Assembly (NCBI RefSeq): GCF_021390335.1 | Contig: NZ_JAJUXK010000003.1 | Span: 783,274 to 847,273, forward strand | Reading direction: 5' to 3' | DNA: 64,000 nucleotides | From: Dyadobacter sp. CY343 | GTDB lineage: Bacteria > Bacteroidota > Bacteroidia > Cytophagales > Spirosomataceae | Shown here: piece by piece, positions 9,701 through 18,648 of the stretch | Layout: every line of letters starts with the position of its first letter | Numbering within the stretch: position 1 is the stretch's first letter | Translations under genes and position numbers: made by a program | Notes under the pieces: generated by a model | Told to the model about the DNA's origin: nothing | The model's database searches: none | What the model saw: the letters and a program-made list of their open reading frames with translations, nothing else

Positions 9701-9852
9701 ACCTCCCCTGAAATCGTCACGTCGCCACTTGCATTTTGCGCCAGCGAGCGACTATTCATCGTTAAAATCAGACAGCAGCAAATGCCTGCGTACCTGAGTA
9801 ATTTTTGGAAATTCTTTAAAACTTCCCGTTTTAATAAAAGTTGATTTTCCAT
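6709..9852 (-). CDS. SusC/RagA TonB-linked outer membrane transporter (PUL1)
   Basis: The product has 1047 residues. After a signal peptide ending near SRSLAQ come a carboxypeptidase-regulatory-like domain (about 44-125: ISGEVRDEKNLSIPGASIV), the SusC signature NEVVVVGYGTQ, a TonB plug (about 130-250, with DIESISVLKDASAAIFG) and a 22-strand barrel ending in aromatic YNFGINVKF. It is the energised pore that imports glycan fragments with its SusD partner. No STN domain is present, unlike the PUL2 SusC, so it is probably not coupled to an anti-sigma factor. It is the first gene of the PUL1 operon. The long N-terminus before the hydrophobic segment (about 20 residues) is common in this family. 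Confidence 0.95.
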   Translation of the reverse strand: MENQLLLKREVLKNFQKLLRYAGICCCLILTMNSRSLAQNASGDVTISGEVRDEKNLSIPGASIVLQGTAKGTTSDADGKFSLSVPRSGSVLIVSFLGYRRQEITVGSQTVFDIKMELSTDELNEVVVVGYGTQRKQTLTGAISNIVTEQIKTTTHTSLAQSLQGKIAGVQIRQNSGEPGSFSTNINIRGFGEPLYVVDGVARDGGYEFQKINPDDIESISVLKDASAAIFGIRAGNGVVIVTTKKGKKGKPQFSYNAVYGRQSPTDVPTMTNALQWAEMRNDAAKNLGENPVYSPEEIEKFRAGAPGYESTDWYKQVLNKSSAQQQHFISASGGEGAATYFASFGYQNEGGLLKSKDMGYQKYTFRTNIGIDLTKNLKADIILSGLFDKRDQPGDNFFNIYKGTRIALATERPFANDNPRYPALLSGGYNPVALANGDLTGYSEDVNKFFQSTFALTYTVPFVPGLRVKGLVAYDSNNYRNKSVSKSYNVYSYDATLDKYTAHQQRNPSRIGNNFSDNNRVTFQGQLFYNTVIAKNHNLGATLVYEQQESKNRWAGLGREYAFYTNDQIDQAGLNNQTTNGSESEYASQSLVGRLNYDFKEKYLLEVAARYDGSYRYHPDRRWGLFPVVSAGWRISEEEFMKRIPLISMLKLRGSYGLVGADAGAPFQYVPGFSLTGGGGYEFNNGNYTTGAASPAIVNEKLTWFKSNIQDIGIDVGLFDNKVDFTFDIYQRDRKGLLARRNVSLPNTFGGTLPEENLNSDRVRGIELSAGYSGRIRDFKYGISGNFNCARTMNRYVERGDFLSSMDKWRGGAANRWNDVVWAYQLEGQFQNADEVIYAPIQNGDLGNTRELPGDFRYKDVDGNGVIDGNDAMPLFFGGDPKMYYGVTLNAEWKGFDFTALFQGSGKYSVRFREVYAEVFAFRGNTPEYFYDRWHLSEDNQWIPGTWPASRFNYNVGAMYAESSAWRKDASYLRFKSAQLGYTFNIPWLKKIGIQDVRVYGNAHNIFTWADPFVKPFDPEKIEGLFGAGLTYPVTRSYNFGINVKF

Positions 9853-10092
9853 ATTATCCGTTTAAATCCAGTTTCATTTTTGACTGATCCATAGGTGAGC
9901 ACGTGGTTTCTGATCTGTACTTTGGTTGGCCGAACCATGGGTCCAAATAAAGGCGGGCACTATTAAGAAATCGTTAATAAAAAATTAACAGCGCCTGAAA
10001 ACGCATTAATTTTTTAATTATCTGGATAAAAAATAGAGAAATTGGAAGAATACGGGCTAAGGGGAGGCTTGCCGGCAAATTTGTGCACAAGC
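9853..10092. other. Intergenic leader and promoter region upstream of PUL1
   Basis: About 240 bases lie between the PUL1 SusC start and the PUL2 terminator. The stretch is A+T-rich and holds no convincing reading frame. I could not find a clean TAnnTTTG element on the minus strand. An imperfect palindrome, GGTTGGCCGAACC at 9924-9936, is the only obvious operator candidate. The PUL1 promoter must lie here. Confidence 0.4.
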
Positions 10093-10134
10093 AAAAACTC
10101 CCGCAGCCCCAACTAAAACGTCGGACTGCGGGAG
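10093..10134 (-). terminator. Intrinsic terminator after PUL2 (dgoD)
   Basis: A perfect 9-base stem (CTCCCGCAG at 10098-10106 with CTGCGGGAG at 10126-10134) is followed on the minus strand by five T residues. It lies about 30 bases past the dgoD stop and ends the PUL2 transcript. Confidence 0.85.
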
Positions 10135-10162
10135 CTGAAAAAGTATAATAAAAGCTAGCGGA

Positions 10163-11311
10163 TCACCATTCCGCGGCGCTGCCGTCTTCGTGTTTCCAAA
10201 GCGGGTTTTTCCAGTTGTGACCCACCTGGGCCATTTTGCGGACCTGGTCTTCATCCACCTGAATGCCGAGCCCCGGCCCCGAAGGAATTTTGACAAAACC
10301 AGCGTCATAAGAAAACACTGATTTGTCCGTCAGGTAGTCCATCAGATCACTCCCCTGGTTGTAGTGAATACCCAGACTTTGCTCCTGGATAAATGCATTG
10401 TGACAGGTAGCGTCGACTTGCAAACAGGCCGCCAGCGCGATCGGGCCGAGCGGACAATGCGGCGCGGCAGCCACGTCGAAAGCCTCGGCCATAGAAAGGA
10501 TCTTCTTGCATTCAGTAATCCCGCCCGCGTGCGACAAATCGGGCTGAATGATATCCGCATAACCCTGCGTCAGCAGATTTTTAAAATCCCAGCGGCTGAA
10601 CATCCGCTCGCCCGTCGCGATCGGAATGCAGGTATGGTTCGCAATTTCGCGCAGCGCCTCGTTGTTTTCGGGCAAAACGGGTTCCTCGATAAACATCGGA
10701 CGGAATTGTTCCAGCTCCTTCGCCAGTACTTTTGCCATCGGTTTATGCAGCCTGCCGTGAAAATCGACGCCGATATCGAGCCCGTAACCAACTGCCTCCC
10801 TTATCGAGGCCACGCGCAGGAGAACCAGATCGATCTTTTCGTAGGAATCGACGTACTGCATTTCGTCCGTCGCATTCATTTTGATCGCACGAAAGCCGCT
10901 GTCGAGCGCCAGCTTCGCCGCATTCGCCACGTCAGCCGGACGGTCGCCGCCGATCCACGAATATACCTTGATCTTGTCCCGGCATTTACCGCCAAGCAGC
11001 TGATAAACAGGCGCATTGTAAAACTTACCCTTAATATCCCAGAGTGCCTGGTCAATACCCGCGATCGCGCTCATCAGGATCGGGCCGCCGCGGTAAAATC
11101 CGCCCCGGTACATCGTATTCCAGTGGCCTTCAATATCCATCGGATCCTTGCCGATCAGCGTGTCCATTAGTTCGATCACAGCCGCTTTCACCGTCGCAGC
11201 CTTGCCTTCGATCACCGGCTCGCCCCAGCCGATGATACCTTCGTCGGTTTCAATTTTAAGAAATAGCCACCGCGGCGGCACCTGGAATAACTCGTAGCTC
11301 CTGATTTTCAT
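10163..11311 (-). CDS. dgoD: D-galactonate dehydratase (enolase superfamily)
   Basis: At 382 residues this is the same length as E. coli DgoD and aligns with it from end to end by eye. DgoD converts D-galactonate to 2-dehydro-3-deoxy-D-galactonate. Active-site residues fall at the same numbers: metal ligands Asp183, Glu209 and Glu235, and acid/base His185 (DFHGR) and His285 (APHCPLGP). The N-terminal capping domain has the diagnostic [14 protein letters not shown] and [13 protein letters not shown] stretches. There is no signal peptide, so the enzyme is cytoplasmic. It is the last gene of PUL2, 38 bases after the cytochrome c/dehydrogenase gene. A related aldonate dehydratase activity is possible, but the DgoD match is unusually close. 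Confidence 0.93.
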   Translation of the reverse strand: MKIRSYELFQVPPRWLFLKIETDEGIIGWGEPVIEGKAATVKAAVIELMDTLIGKDPMDIEGHWNTMYRGGFYRGGPILMSAIAGIDQALWDIKGKFYNAPVYQLLGGKCRDKIKVYSWIGGDRPADVANAAKLALDSGFRAIKMNATDEMQYVDSYEKIDLVLLRVASIREAVGYGLDIGVDFHGRLHKPMAKVLAKELEQFRPMFIEEPVLPENNEALREIANHTCIPIATGERMFSRWDFKNLLTQGYADIIQPDLSHAGGITECKKILSMAEAFDVAAAPHCPLGPIALAACLQVDATCHNAFIQEQSLGIHYNQGSDLMDYLTDKSVFSYDAGFVKIPSGPGLGIQVDEDQVRKMAQVGHNWKNPLWKHEDGSAAEW

Positions 11312-11349
11312 TTCAATAAATTATTTTAAAGTAATTAAAAGACAATCAA

Positions 11350-13059
11350 TCACTTAACTGCCTCTGTAAATGCATTTTTAATGCGGCGGATCTTTCCGTC
11401 GGGTTTCGTCATCACATACATTTCCTTCGTAACCCGGTCATATTCGATCCGGACATCTACCCTTTTCGACCCGGTCAGCTCGACCAGATTACTATCTTTT
11501 CCATTTTCTGAAATCACCAGTTCATGAATCGTCGGGTCGCTCAGTTTTTTATCCATATTGATATAGAAGAGCTTTCCCGTGGCAATATCCCCGAAAACGT
11601 ATTTGTTTTTTAGCGCAGCAATATCCCCTTCATACACATGGCCGCCGCTGATCGCCGTACCGTCGTAATGGTCGTACAATGCAAAAGGGCGTATAAATTG
11701 CAGTGAATCCGCGCCGGTAATCTTGAACACATTTTTGAGGTCTTTGCTTGAAATACCGTAGTTGCCTTCCCGGACGTTCCACCCGTAATCTCCCCCTTTC
11801 ACAACCAGATTAATCTCCTCGAAATTTGATTCACTTACTTCCGAGCTGAACAGTTTTCCTTCATACCACGTCATTCTGTGCGGATTCCGGAAACCGTAAG
11901 CGTAAATTTCTTTATAAATATCCTTGTCCTTTCTGGCTGAAAACGGATTGTCTTTGGGGATACCATAATTTCCGTTACGGCTGTTTTTCCCAAGTGGATC
12001 GATGCGGAGAATGGTACCGAGGGGCGATTTCAAGGTGTGACAAAGCCCGGGATAGCCGCTGATCGTGGAAGAGCCGTCGCCAATCCCGATGTACAGTAGC
12101 CCGTAATCTTTGTTTTTCTTACTTATTCCAGGTTGAAATGCGATTTCCTGAACTCCATGCACTGCTCCCGGTACATTTACCCGCAGCAACTCTCGCCGGA
12201 AACCCTCAAAAACAGGACTTTTCACATCCTTCATTTTCCATTCTGAAACCACCCACTGCATGGCGACTTTAATGCTGTCGTGTAATTCGTAATCAGCAGA
12301 CTTACCCTTATAAGCTTCGGTATGTGTAATGTAAATCAATCCGTTGCGCTGGTAATCGGGATGAAATGCAAAGCTGCCCAGACCTGTACCCAAGCCGGGT
12401 TCGTTGATAAAATCGGCGACGAGATCACGAATATCGAGAAAGGTTTCAACCTGCCTGTTTTGAACTTTATAAATAAGCCCACGCTGGTCGCTTACAAAGA
12501 GGGAGCTGTCGCCCGCTGGTCCCGGCCGGGTAAATGCAATGCGTGTCCGCGGCATTTTTTTGCTTGAAAAAGGAATGGTGACAAAATCTTCCAGCTCAAT
12601 CTTCAAGCCCGATTTCGTAATGGGCGCAGCAAGCCTGGCAGGTTTCGCGCCTGTGCCGATCGTGTCCACGACGAGCGGTTTCAGGTCGAGCGATTTGGTC
12701 TCGGCATCGAGGTAAGAGATAATGGATTTGATCTCCTCGTCTTTCAGGAAATCAAAAGGCGGCATCACCATTTTGAAGCGTCGCGCAAGTGCTACCGCGC
12801 GCTTGTCGCCCTTTTCAATGACCGCATGCGGGTTTTTAATAAAACTGATCAGTTCTGTATTCGAGAAAATGCGGGTAACGCCGCCTAGGCGCGGCCCCAT
12901 TTCTTCGGCCTCCAAAGCATGGCAGGAAGCGCAGTAGGTAGTGAAGAGTTCCTTGCCGGCCGTCGCAGAAACGGAGGTCGCCGGGCTGACCTGACTGAAA
13001 GAGGAACTGGTGAAAATTGTGGCGAGAACGAAGGCAACAAGGTACTTCTGAATCTTCAT
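11350..13059 (-). CDS. Cytochrome c fused to PQQ-type sugar dehydrogenase (GSDH fold), secreted
   Basis: A 569-residue exported protein with a signal peptide ending near SSSFSQ. Residues 33-125 are a class I cytochrome c with heme motif CASCH (Cys43, Cys46, His47) and a likely axial Met in MVMPPFDF. Residues 160-560 are a glucose/sorbosone dehydrogenase beta-propeller, recognised by FAFHPDYQRNGLIYITHT, LLYIGIGDGS, GTILRIDP, YAYGFRNPHRM and GGDYGWNVREG. Such fusions oxidise sugars with PQQ and pass electrons through the attached heme. In PUL2 it could oxidise an aldose to an aldonate upstream of DgoD. PQQ binding is a family inference, and no PQQ synthesis genes are in the window. A possible terminator lies 64 bases upstream. 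Confidence 0.88.
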   Translation of the reverse strand: MKIQKYLVAFVLATIFTSSSFSQVSPATSVSATAGKELFTTYCASCHALEAEEMGPRLGGVTRIFSNTELISFIKNPHAVIEKGDKRAVALARRFKMVMPPFDFLKDEEIKSIISYLDAETKSLDLKPLVVDTIGTGAKPARLAAPITKSGLKIELEDFVTIPFSSKKMPRTRIAFTRPGPAGDSSLFVSDQRGLIYKVQNRQVETFLDIRDLVADFINEPGLGTGLGSFAFHPDYQRNGLIYITHTEAYKGKSADYELHDSIKVAMQWVVSEWKMKDVKSPVFEGFRRELLRVNVPGAVHGVQEIAFQPGISKKNKDYGLLYIGIGDGSSTISGYPGLCHTLKSPLGTILRIDPLGKNSRNGNYGIPKDNPFSARKDKDIYKEIYAYGFRNPHRMTWYEGKLFSSEVSESNFEEINLVVKGGDYGWNVREGNYGISSKDLKNVFKITGADSLQFIRPFALYDHYDGTAISGGHVYEGDIAALKNKYVFGDIATGKLFYINMDKKLSDPTIHELVISENGKDSNLVELTGSKRVDVRIEYDRVTKEMYVMTKPDGKIRRIKNAFTEAVK

Positions 13060-13122
13060 ATTGATCGAAAACAGGCCTTAGGAATTTGGTGCCGCTATAT
13101 TAGCTATTATTTTCGATCCTGT

Positions 13123-13162
13123 CCCTTTAAAATCAGGTCCGCCGTAGTGCCGGCGAACCTGA
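13123..13162 (-). terminator. Possible internal terminator/attenuator in PUL2
   Basis: A 12-base stem with one mismatch (13133-13144 with 13151-13162, loop of six) is followed on the minus strand by TTTTAAAG. It sits between the first FAD gene and the cytochrome c gene, so it may reduce transcription of the last two genes. A second inverted repeat, GATCGAAAA (13063-13071) with TTTTCGATC (13110-13118), lies just downstream. Confidence 0.55.
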
Positions 13163-13170
13163 CTGAATGC

Positions 13171-14832
13171 TTAATTTTTGGCTGGCGCTACGTATTCGAG
13201 TCTTTGCTTGTCCTTCAAAAGCTGTCCGCGCAGACTAGCGTAACTTACATCTTGGACGGCGATATTCTTGTCGATCGCCAATATCGCTGCAGAAGCCGCG
13301 CTCTGGCCCAAAATCATAAACACGGGCTCCATTCGGATGGATCCGTAAGCAATATGCGAGCTGGAAACGCACACAGGTACCAGCAGATTCTGGCATTCCT
13401 CCTTCTTCGGAACCAGCGAACCGTAAGAAATCGCGTAAGGCGTTTTTGGATGCACACCAATATCCCCCTCATTCTGAACAAACCCGTCTTCCGTCACGTA
13501 CCGTTGCGCATTATGTGCATCAAGCGAATAGGATCCCATTCCTACGGATTCATTTACAGCTTTTTTACCCAACGTCTCATTTTCCGTCATCACTTCCTTC
13601 CCGATCATGCGGCGCGCCTCGCGGATATAAAGCTGATGCGGCCAGCCGCCATTGTCCTTGAATTCATCTTTCGGCAATCCCCATTTCGCCATTTCTGTGC
13701 GCACATCCTGGGGCACGTTCGAATCATTGCTGAGATAGTACATCAAACCTTTTTGATACATTTCGTGCGCTTTGATGATTTCCTTTCTGCGCTCGTAAGT
13801 TGCCTCCGGGTAGTCGTAATTTTGCCCGATAAAATCGGTGCTGAACGGCCCGTGGTTGTTGGTATCCGTTTTTTTGTTAGGAATAGGGTCGTATTTGTCA
13901 AAAGTTTCCGTCCAGCCGGCTTTGTACACGCGGGCCAGCAGTTCGTATTTAGCAGGATCATAACCCGCCGGCTTCACAAAAGGAATGCGGTTGTCGGGGT
14001 TCATTGAAAGGCACATCCGGAAGCAGTAAGCCTGGATTTTGTTGTCGCCTTCTCCATTTTTGCCAATTTTTTCGTCAGTCACGTAAGGCAGCAGGCCACT
14101 CTTCGGATCGCCTTCGATCTTGTACGGACTGATATTCTTTTTGAAATAATGTCCGTGCTGAAAAACACCCGCCTGAATACCGTTCCATTGTTCATTATAA
14201 ACACTGTTAGCTTCTCTTCCCACGTGATATTTGACGCCCGCTGCTGCCATTAAATCGCCCTCGTAGGTAGCGTCAATGAACATTTTACCTGTAAACGTCT
14301 TCCCGCTCAGCGTTTTGATAGAAACTATCTTCCCATCTTTTTTAACCACGCCTTTCTTGCGGTCGAGCCACTCGTCGCGGTATATTTTTACATTGTTTTC
14401 TTTCACAAAATCCTCAAAAACCTTCTCTGCCACCTTCGGTTCGAAGATCCACATCGTACGGTCGGCGCCGTCCATGGCGGGTGTACCCTGACCTTTGTTG
14501 CCATATTCTTCTTTTTTCTGCCATTCCCAGGCTTCGGGCTTTTCGTAGTGCATATAAAGGCGGTGGTAAAATTCACGCGCGAGGCCGCCGATCACCGACT
14601 TGTTGCCGGTATCTGTGAAGCCCAAACCTCCCGAACTAAGTCCGCCCAGGTGCTTGTCCGGTGAGACGACGAGTACCGTTTTACCTTGTTTCACGACCTG
14701 CACAGCCGCCGTCACCGCGCCGGAAGTGCCTCCGTACACGATCACATCAGCAGAATAAGTGCCCGACTTCTGAGCATTTGACTGGTAGCTGACCAAAAAA
14801 CCGACCAGCAGAAGCGAAAAGAATTGTTTCAT
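13171..14832 (-). CDS. FAD-dependent oxidoreductase, secreted (PUL2, first copy)
   Basis: A 553-residue protein with a signal peptide (MKQFFSLLLVGFLVSYQSNAQ). Residues 27-60 (ADVIVYGGTSGAVTAAVQ, then LGGLSSGGLGFTD) form the FAD-binding Rossmann fold of the FAD_oxidored family (PF12831), members of which are often loosely labelled xanthan lyase. The core continues with FIDATYEGDLMAAAGVKYHVGREAN and ends with a conserved HIAYGSIRMEPVFM segment. The substrate is unknown; a carbohydrate or glycoside is suggested by the locus. It is a paralogue of the next gene upstream, with the same motifs in the same order but lacking its C-terminal extension. The genes are 24 bases apart and clearly co-transcribed. 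Confidence 0.88.
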   Translation of the reverse strand: MKQFFSLLLVGFLVSYQSNAQKSGTYSADVIVYGGTSGAVTAAVQVVKQGKTVLVVSPDKHLGGLSSGGLGFTDTGNKSVIGGLAREFYHRLYMHYEKPEAWEWQKKEEYGNKGQGTPAMDGADRTMWIFEPKVAEKVFEDFVKENNVKIYRDEWLDRKKGVVKKDGKIVSIKTLSGKTFTGKMFIDATYEGDLMAAAGVKYHVGREANSVYNEQWNGIQAGVFQHGHYFKKNISPYKIEGDPKSGLLPYVTDEKIGKNGEGDNKIQAYCFRMCLSMNPDNRIPFVKPAGYDPAKYELLARVYKAGWTETFDKYDPIPNKKTDTNNHGPFSTDFIGQNYDYPEATYERRKEIIKAHEMYQKGLMYYLSNDSNVPQDVRTEMAKWGLPKDEFKDNGGWPHQLYIREARRMIGKEVMTENETLGKKAVNESVGMGSYSLDAHNAQRYVTEDGFVQNEGDIGVHPKTPYAISYGSLVPKKEECQNLLVPVCVSSSHIAYGSIRMEPVFMILGQSAASAAILAIDKNIAVQDVSYASLRGQLLKDKQRLEYVAPAKN

Positions 14833-14856
14833 TGGTATTGAGGATAAAAGAAAAAA

Positions 14857-16887
14857 CTATTTTGAAACAGGAACAAGTAAAATGGCATCTGCCAAAACCA
14901 GCCCGTCTGCATCTTTATTCGAAACTTCCACAAATGCCGATTTCCCCGCAGGCAGATCAAAAGTACCCAGGGAAACCCACTCACCGGAAGTTTGCCCAAC
15001 CACTTCAATATCAGCAGTTTTAAGGGTAACATCCTTACTCGTTTTGCCGTCAGAAACGATGATCGGGTAATGCGACGACAGGCCGGCTAACTTAGGAAAG
15101 TAGTAATAGGCCGCGTATTTACCGCTTTTGGGCACTTCGGGCGTAAATCTTACGGTTTGCAGCGCCTTGTTCTGTGGGTTGGAGGATAGCAACGAAGGAC
15201 CGTAACTGCCTCGTTTTCCGCTCTTCCATTCGCCCGTTACTTTCACGGCATTTTCATTTTCATTATCCACCAATACCTGCTGCACCGAACCATTTGCTAA
15301 CGGATCTGCGGCCAGTTTTTTAATCAGCTTTTGCGCGTCCACTTGCTGCACGCTCACCTTCGCGTCGATCGCCATTGCGGCTGCTACTGCGGATGATTGC
15401 GCCAATACCATAAATACCGGCTCCATCCGGATAGATCCATAGGCAATATGCGTCGCCGACAGACAGACTGGCACGAACAGGTTTTTACATTCACTTTCCT
15501 TCGGAATAATAGCGCGGTAAGAAACCGGGTACGGCCCAAAGCCGCCCACTTCCACATTACCCTCGTTCTTGGTATTTCCGTCCACAACCAGGCGCTGGAT
15601 ATTGTGCGAATCCATCGTGTAGGCGGCCATTCCTACCCCATCGTTCACCTTTTCCTTTCCTTCGCAGTTCGCCTGCGTCATTACGTAACTGCCGACCATT
15701 CGCCTCGCTTCCCGAATGTAAAGCTGCGGCGACCAGTTGCCGTTTTCAGTATATTCATCTTTGGGATAACCCCATTTCAACATCGACTTACGCAGCTCCT
15801 CGGGCACGCGCGGATCGTGGCCCACGAAGTATAGAAGCCCTTTTGTGTAGGTTTCATGGTCTTTGATAATGCGTTCCCGCACCTGGTAGCTACCATCGGG
15901 ATAGTCATAATTCATCCCGATCATATCGGTTGAAAATCCGTTGCGGTTGTTGATGTCCGTTTTTTTGTTCGGCATCGGGCTCCATATAAAGTAATCGTTC
16001 AGTGCTTTTTTGGTCGGGTTCTTTTGCATTAGCCGCACCAGCAGCTCATAATGCGTGGAATCGTAACCGGCCGGCCGGGTAATAGGTACCTGATTCGCCG
16101 GGTCGGAAGTAAGGCAGATCCGGTAATTGTACGCCTGTACTTTCTTGTCGCCGCTGCCAGTTGGAGCAAGCTTTTCATTTGAAATACCCCATAGTAACCC
16201 GCTTTCCGGCTTACCTGGCGTTTTATAAGGATCAATACCATTTGGAAGCTGGTGGCCGTCCATTAACTGTACACCATTAATTGTCTCATTGTATTCGGAA
16301 TTTGCCTCGCGACCAACTGCATAGGAAACGCCAGCTTTTGCAATTAAATCACCTTCATAGGAACAGTCGATAAACATTTTCGCTTCCACGTTCAGGTTTG
16401 TCGCGGCTTCGGGTTTCAGGCTGTTTTCAAGAATGATGGATTGAATAGTACCCTTATTTTTATTTGCCGAAACAATCCTGTGCTGGTACGTTACCTTAAT
16501 TCCAGCCTCGTCGAGGTATTGCTGCAAGTATTTTTTAGCCACGCTCGGTTCAAATATCCATTGTTCAAACTCCCCGTAATGCTTTCCCAGTCTTCGGTAA
16601 AAATCAAGCGACAGCCCTGAAATGGCATACTTGTTACCGATATCCGTTTGCCCAAGCCCGCCGGAAGTCATTCCCCCTAAATGCGCGGTCGGTTCGATCA
16701 ATATCACCGACTTACCCATTTTTTTGGCAGCATAGGCAGCGATCACGCCGGCAGCAGTTCCGCCGTAAATACAGATATCAACGGTTTGTTTAGCCTCCCG
16801 GACCGGCTGCTTCTGCGCGGGCAAAACAGTGAGCATTACCAATGCCAGTGGCAGAATAAGGATTTTACGGAAATTGAGTTTTGACAT
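14857..16887 (-). CDS. FAD-dependent oxidoreductase with C-terminal beta-domain, secreted (PUL2, second copy)
   Basis: I place the start at the ATG giving MSKLNFRKILILPL, because that gives a clean signal peptide; an upstream ATG would add 12 residues. The mature protein (about 650 residues) carries the same FAD_oxidored core as its neighbour (VDICIYGGTAAGVIAAYAAKKMG, LGGMTSGGLGQTDIGN, FIDCSYEGDLIAKAGVSYAVGREAN, HIAYGSIRMEPVFM). It then has about 130 extra residues (VLVDNENENAVKVTGEWKSG to the end) resembling a golvesin/CBM-like beta-sandwich, possibly for carbohydrate binding. Tandem paralogues of this kind suggest two related oxidation steps or two substrates. Substrate and electron acceptor are not known. 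Confidence 0.86.
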   Translation of the reverse strand: MSKLNFRKILILPLALVMLTVLPAQKQPVREAKQTVDICIYGGTAAGVIAAYAAKKMGKSVILIEPTAHLGGMTSGGLGQTDIGNKYAISGLSLDFYRRLGKHYGEFEQWIFEPSVAKKYLQQYLDEAGIKVTYQHRIVSANKNKGTIQSIILENSLKPEAATNLNVEAKMFIDCSYEGDLIAKAGVSYAVGREANSEYNETINGVQLMDGHQLPNGIDPYKTPGKPESGLLWGISNEKLAPTGSGDKKVQAYNYRICLTSDPANQVPITRPAGYDSTHYELLVRLMQKNPTKKALNDYFIWSPMPNKKTDINNRNGFSTDMIGMNYDYPDGSYQVRERIIKDHETYTKGLLYFVGHDPRVPEELRKSMLKWGYPKDEYTENGNWSPQLYIREARRMVGSYVMTQANCEGKEKVNDGVGMAAYTMDSHNIQRLVVDGNTKNEGNVEVGGFGPYPVSYRAIIPKESECKNLFVPVCLSATHIAYGSIRMEPVFMVLAQSSAVAAAMAIDAKVSVQQVDAQKLIKKLAADPLANGSVQQVLVDNENENAVKVTGEWKSGKRGSYGPSLLSSNPQNKALQTVRFTPEVPKSGKYAAYYYFPKLAGLSSHYPIIVSDGKTSKDVTLKTADIEVVGQTSGEWVSLGTFDLPAGKSAFVEVSNKDADGLVLADAILLVPVSK

Positions 16888-16954
16888 TTCTTTTAATTTA
16901 AATGAGAATAAATGCAAAAGCACAGACAGGGTTCACGCTGCCTGTGCTTTTTGT

Positions 16955-18628
16955 TTAATAGTTTGGATTCTGCGTTAAAGTTGGATTCACCTCCCTTTCT
17001 AGCCTCGGGATCGGCCAAAGATTGTCACGCTCGTTGCTATACGACCGGGTTTCGATCACGCGCATTTGCGATGCATTGGCGACGTTCTCGTAATGCGGCG
17101 TTCCGTTCTCATCGATCCTAGGCGCGCTCGACAGAAATGCATTGCGGATCCGGCCTCTCAGCGGGCCTTTCATCACATCCTCCCCAATATTCCAGCGACG
17201 GATGTCAAACAATCGCAGCCCCTCGCCTGCAAATTCGGACTTCCGCTCAATGCGGATGATCGATCGCAGTTCGGCCTGCGTTTTGCCAGCTGTGACCGGC
17301 GGCATATTTACGCCCGGGCGTTGTCTCACCGCATTAATAGCTTCATATACAGACGCATCCAGCTGGTTCAACTCGATTTTTGCTTCTGCATAATTGAGCA
17401 AAACTTCGGCATACCGGAACAAAATCACACCCAACTCGCTGTTGTCGATATCAGGAAAATCAGCCACGTCGGTGTATTTGCGCCACAAATAACCTGAGAA
17501 GGTTGCGTAGGCATGCGTCGCCTCCACATTCTGCACGCGGCGTGCGGGAGTGGTCGAGTAATCCAGCGTCATCAAACTATCGGGATGTGTTTCAAACAGG
17601 TAATTAATAAAACGCGTTTGCGGCAGAACGACGGTTTGGGTAAGTCGCGGATCGCGGTTGGCAAATGGTTTTTTGGGATCAAAAAGGGGCGATTTATCAA
17701 TCGGAAGTCCGTCGATGCAAGCATAGGAATCGACCAGCGCCTGCACCGGGATCTTGTTAGAATGCCCCAATGCAATGCGGGAAAAGAAGAACCTTGGCAA
17801 GCTGTGCACTTTCGTGCCTTTTAAATATTGAACTGAAAAAATGATCTCTTTCGAACCCTGGCCCGCGTATTGAAACAGCTGGGTAAAGTCACCGTGCAGG
17901 CTATAAGTGCCCAATTTCATCAGTTCCGAAGCCGCTTGTGCCGCCGCCTCATAGCGTTTGTTGAAAAGTGCAATGCGCGATTTCAATGCAAGCGCAGCAC
18001 CCTTATTCGCGCGACCTTTGTTCACCGTACCGGTTTCTGCGAGCAGCGAGGGCGCAATTGCATCGAGCTCAGCAATAATAAAATCGGTCACTTCATCTTT
18101 GGTATTGCGCGGCAGCTGCGATTCGTTGAGCAGCACAGGTTTGGTCAGCAAGGGCACGCCTCCGTAAAGCTCATTGATGATAGAATAAAAGTACGCCCTC
18201 AAAAATCTCACCTCCGCCATTAAACGGTTGTATTTGGCTTCCGGCACGATTGCGGCGAGCGGCTCGGCTTTGGAAAGAATGTAGTTACAGCGACCGATAC
18301 CGCGGTAAAAACCGCTCCAATAGCTGGAAATCATCGCATTATCCGCATTCGCATTCCCCATCCCAAGATTCTGAAGGGAACTGGTATTCCGCTCCCAGCC
18401 AATATCCGTAGCAGCGTCGAGCATCTGGAAAAACGGCCCGTTCACATCCCCGGCCCCGCCAAACCAAAGCGTATTGTAAACACCCGTCACGGCCAGGTCG
18501 AGCTCGGCTTCGGTGCGTAGGAACGTCTCGTCCGAAGGATTGTCGAGCGGAAACCTTTCGAGGTAATCATCGCAGGAAGTGCCGGCAATGCAGCAAAAAA
18601 TGAGCAGTATATATTTTGTGAATTTCAT
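16955..18628 (-). CDS. SusD/RagB family lipoprotein (PUL2)
   Basis: A 557-residue SusD-type surface lipoprotein with lipobox GTSC (Cys19) followed by DDYLERFPLDNPSDETF, the usual post-anchor segment. The helical core includes RLMAEVRFLRAYFYSIINELYGGVPLL, and the C-terminal signature includes YEAINAVRQRPGVNMPPV and GEGLRLFDIRRWNIG. It pairs with the STN-type SusC 20 bases upstream and presumably binds the PUL2 substrate. The protein ends in LTQNPNY, a common SusD ending. Confidence 0.94.
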   Translation of the reverse strand: MKFTKYILLIFCCIAGTSCDDYLERFPLDNPSDETFLRTEAELDLAVTGVYNTLWFGGAGDVNGPFFQMLDAATDIGWERNTSSLQNLGMGNANADNAMISSYWSGFYRGIGRCNYILSKAEPLAAIVPEAKYNRLMAEVRFLRAYFYSIINELYGGVPLLTKPVLLNESQLPRNTKDEVTDFIIAELDAIAPSLLAETGTVNKGRANKGAALALKSRIALFNKRYEAAAQAASELMKLGTYSLHGDFTQLFQYAGQGSKEIIFSVQYLKGTKVHSLPRFFFSRIALGHSNKIPVQALVDSYACIDGLPIDKSPLFDPKKPFANRDPRLTQTVVLPQTRFINYLFETHPDSLMTLDYSTTPARRVQNVEATHAYATFSGYLWRKYTDVADFPDIDNSELGVILFRYAEVLLNYAEAKIELNQLDASVYEAINAVRQRPGVNMPPVTAGKTQAELRSIIRIERKSEFAGEGLRLFDIRRWNIGEDVMKGPLRGRIRNAFLSSAPRIDENGTPHYENVANASQMRVIETRSYSNERDNLWPIPRLEREVNPTLTQNPNY

Positions 18629-18648
18629 CGTATCAAAAATTTTAAATA

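Noticed and set aside
10057..10308. An 83-residue minus-strand frame at the end of dgoD
   Set aside because: It overlaps dgoD in another frame and runs through the terminator hairpin.
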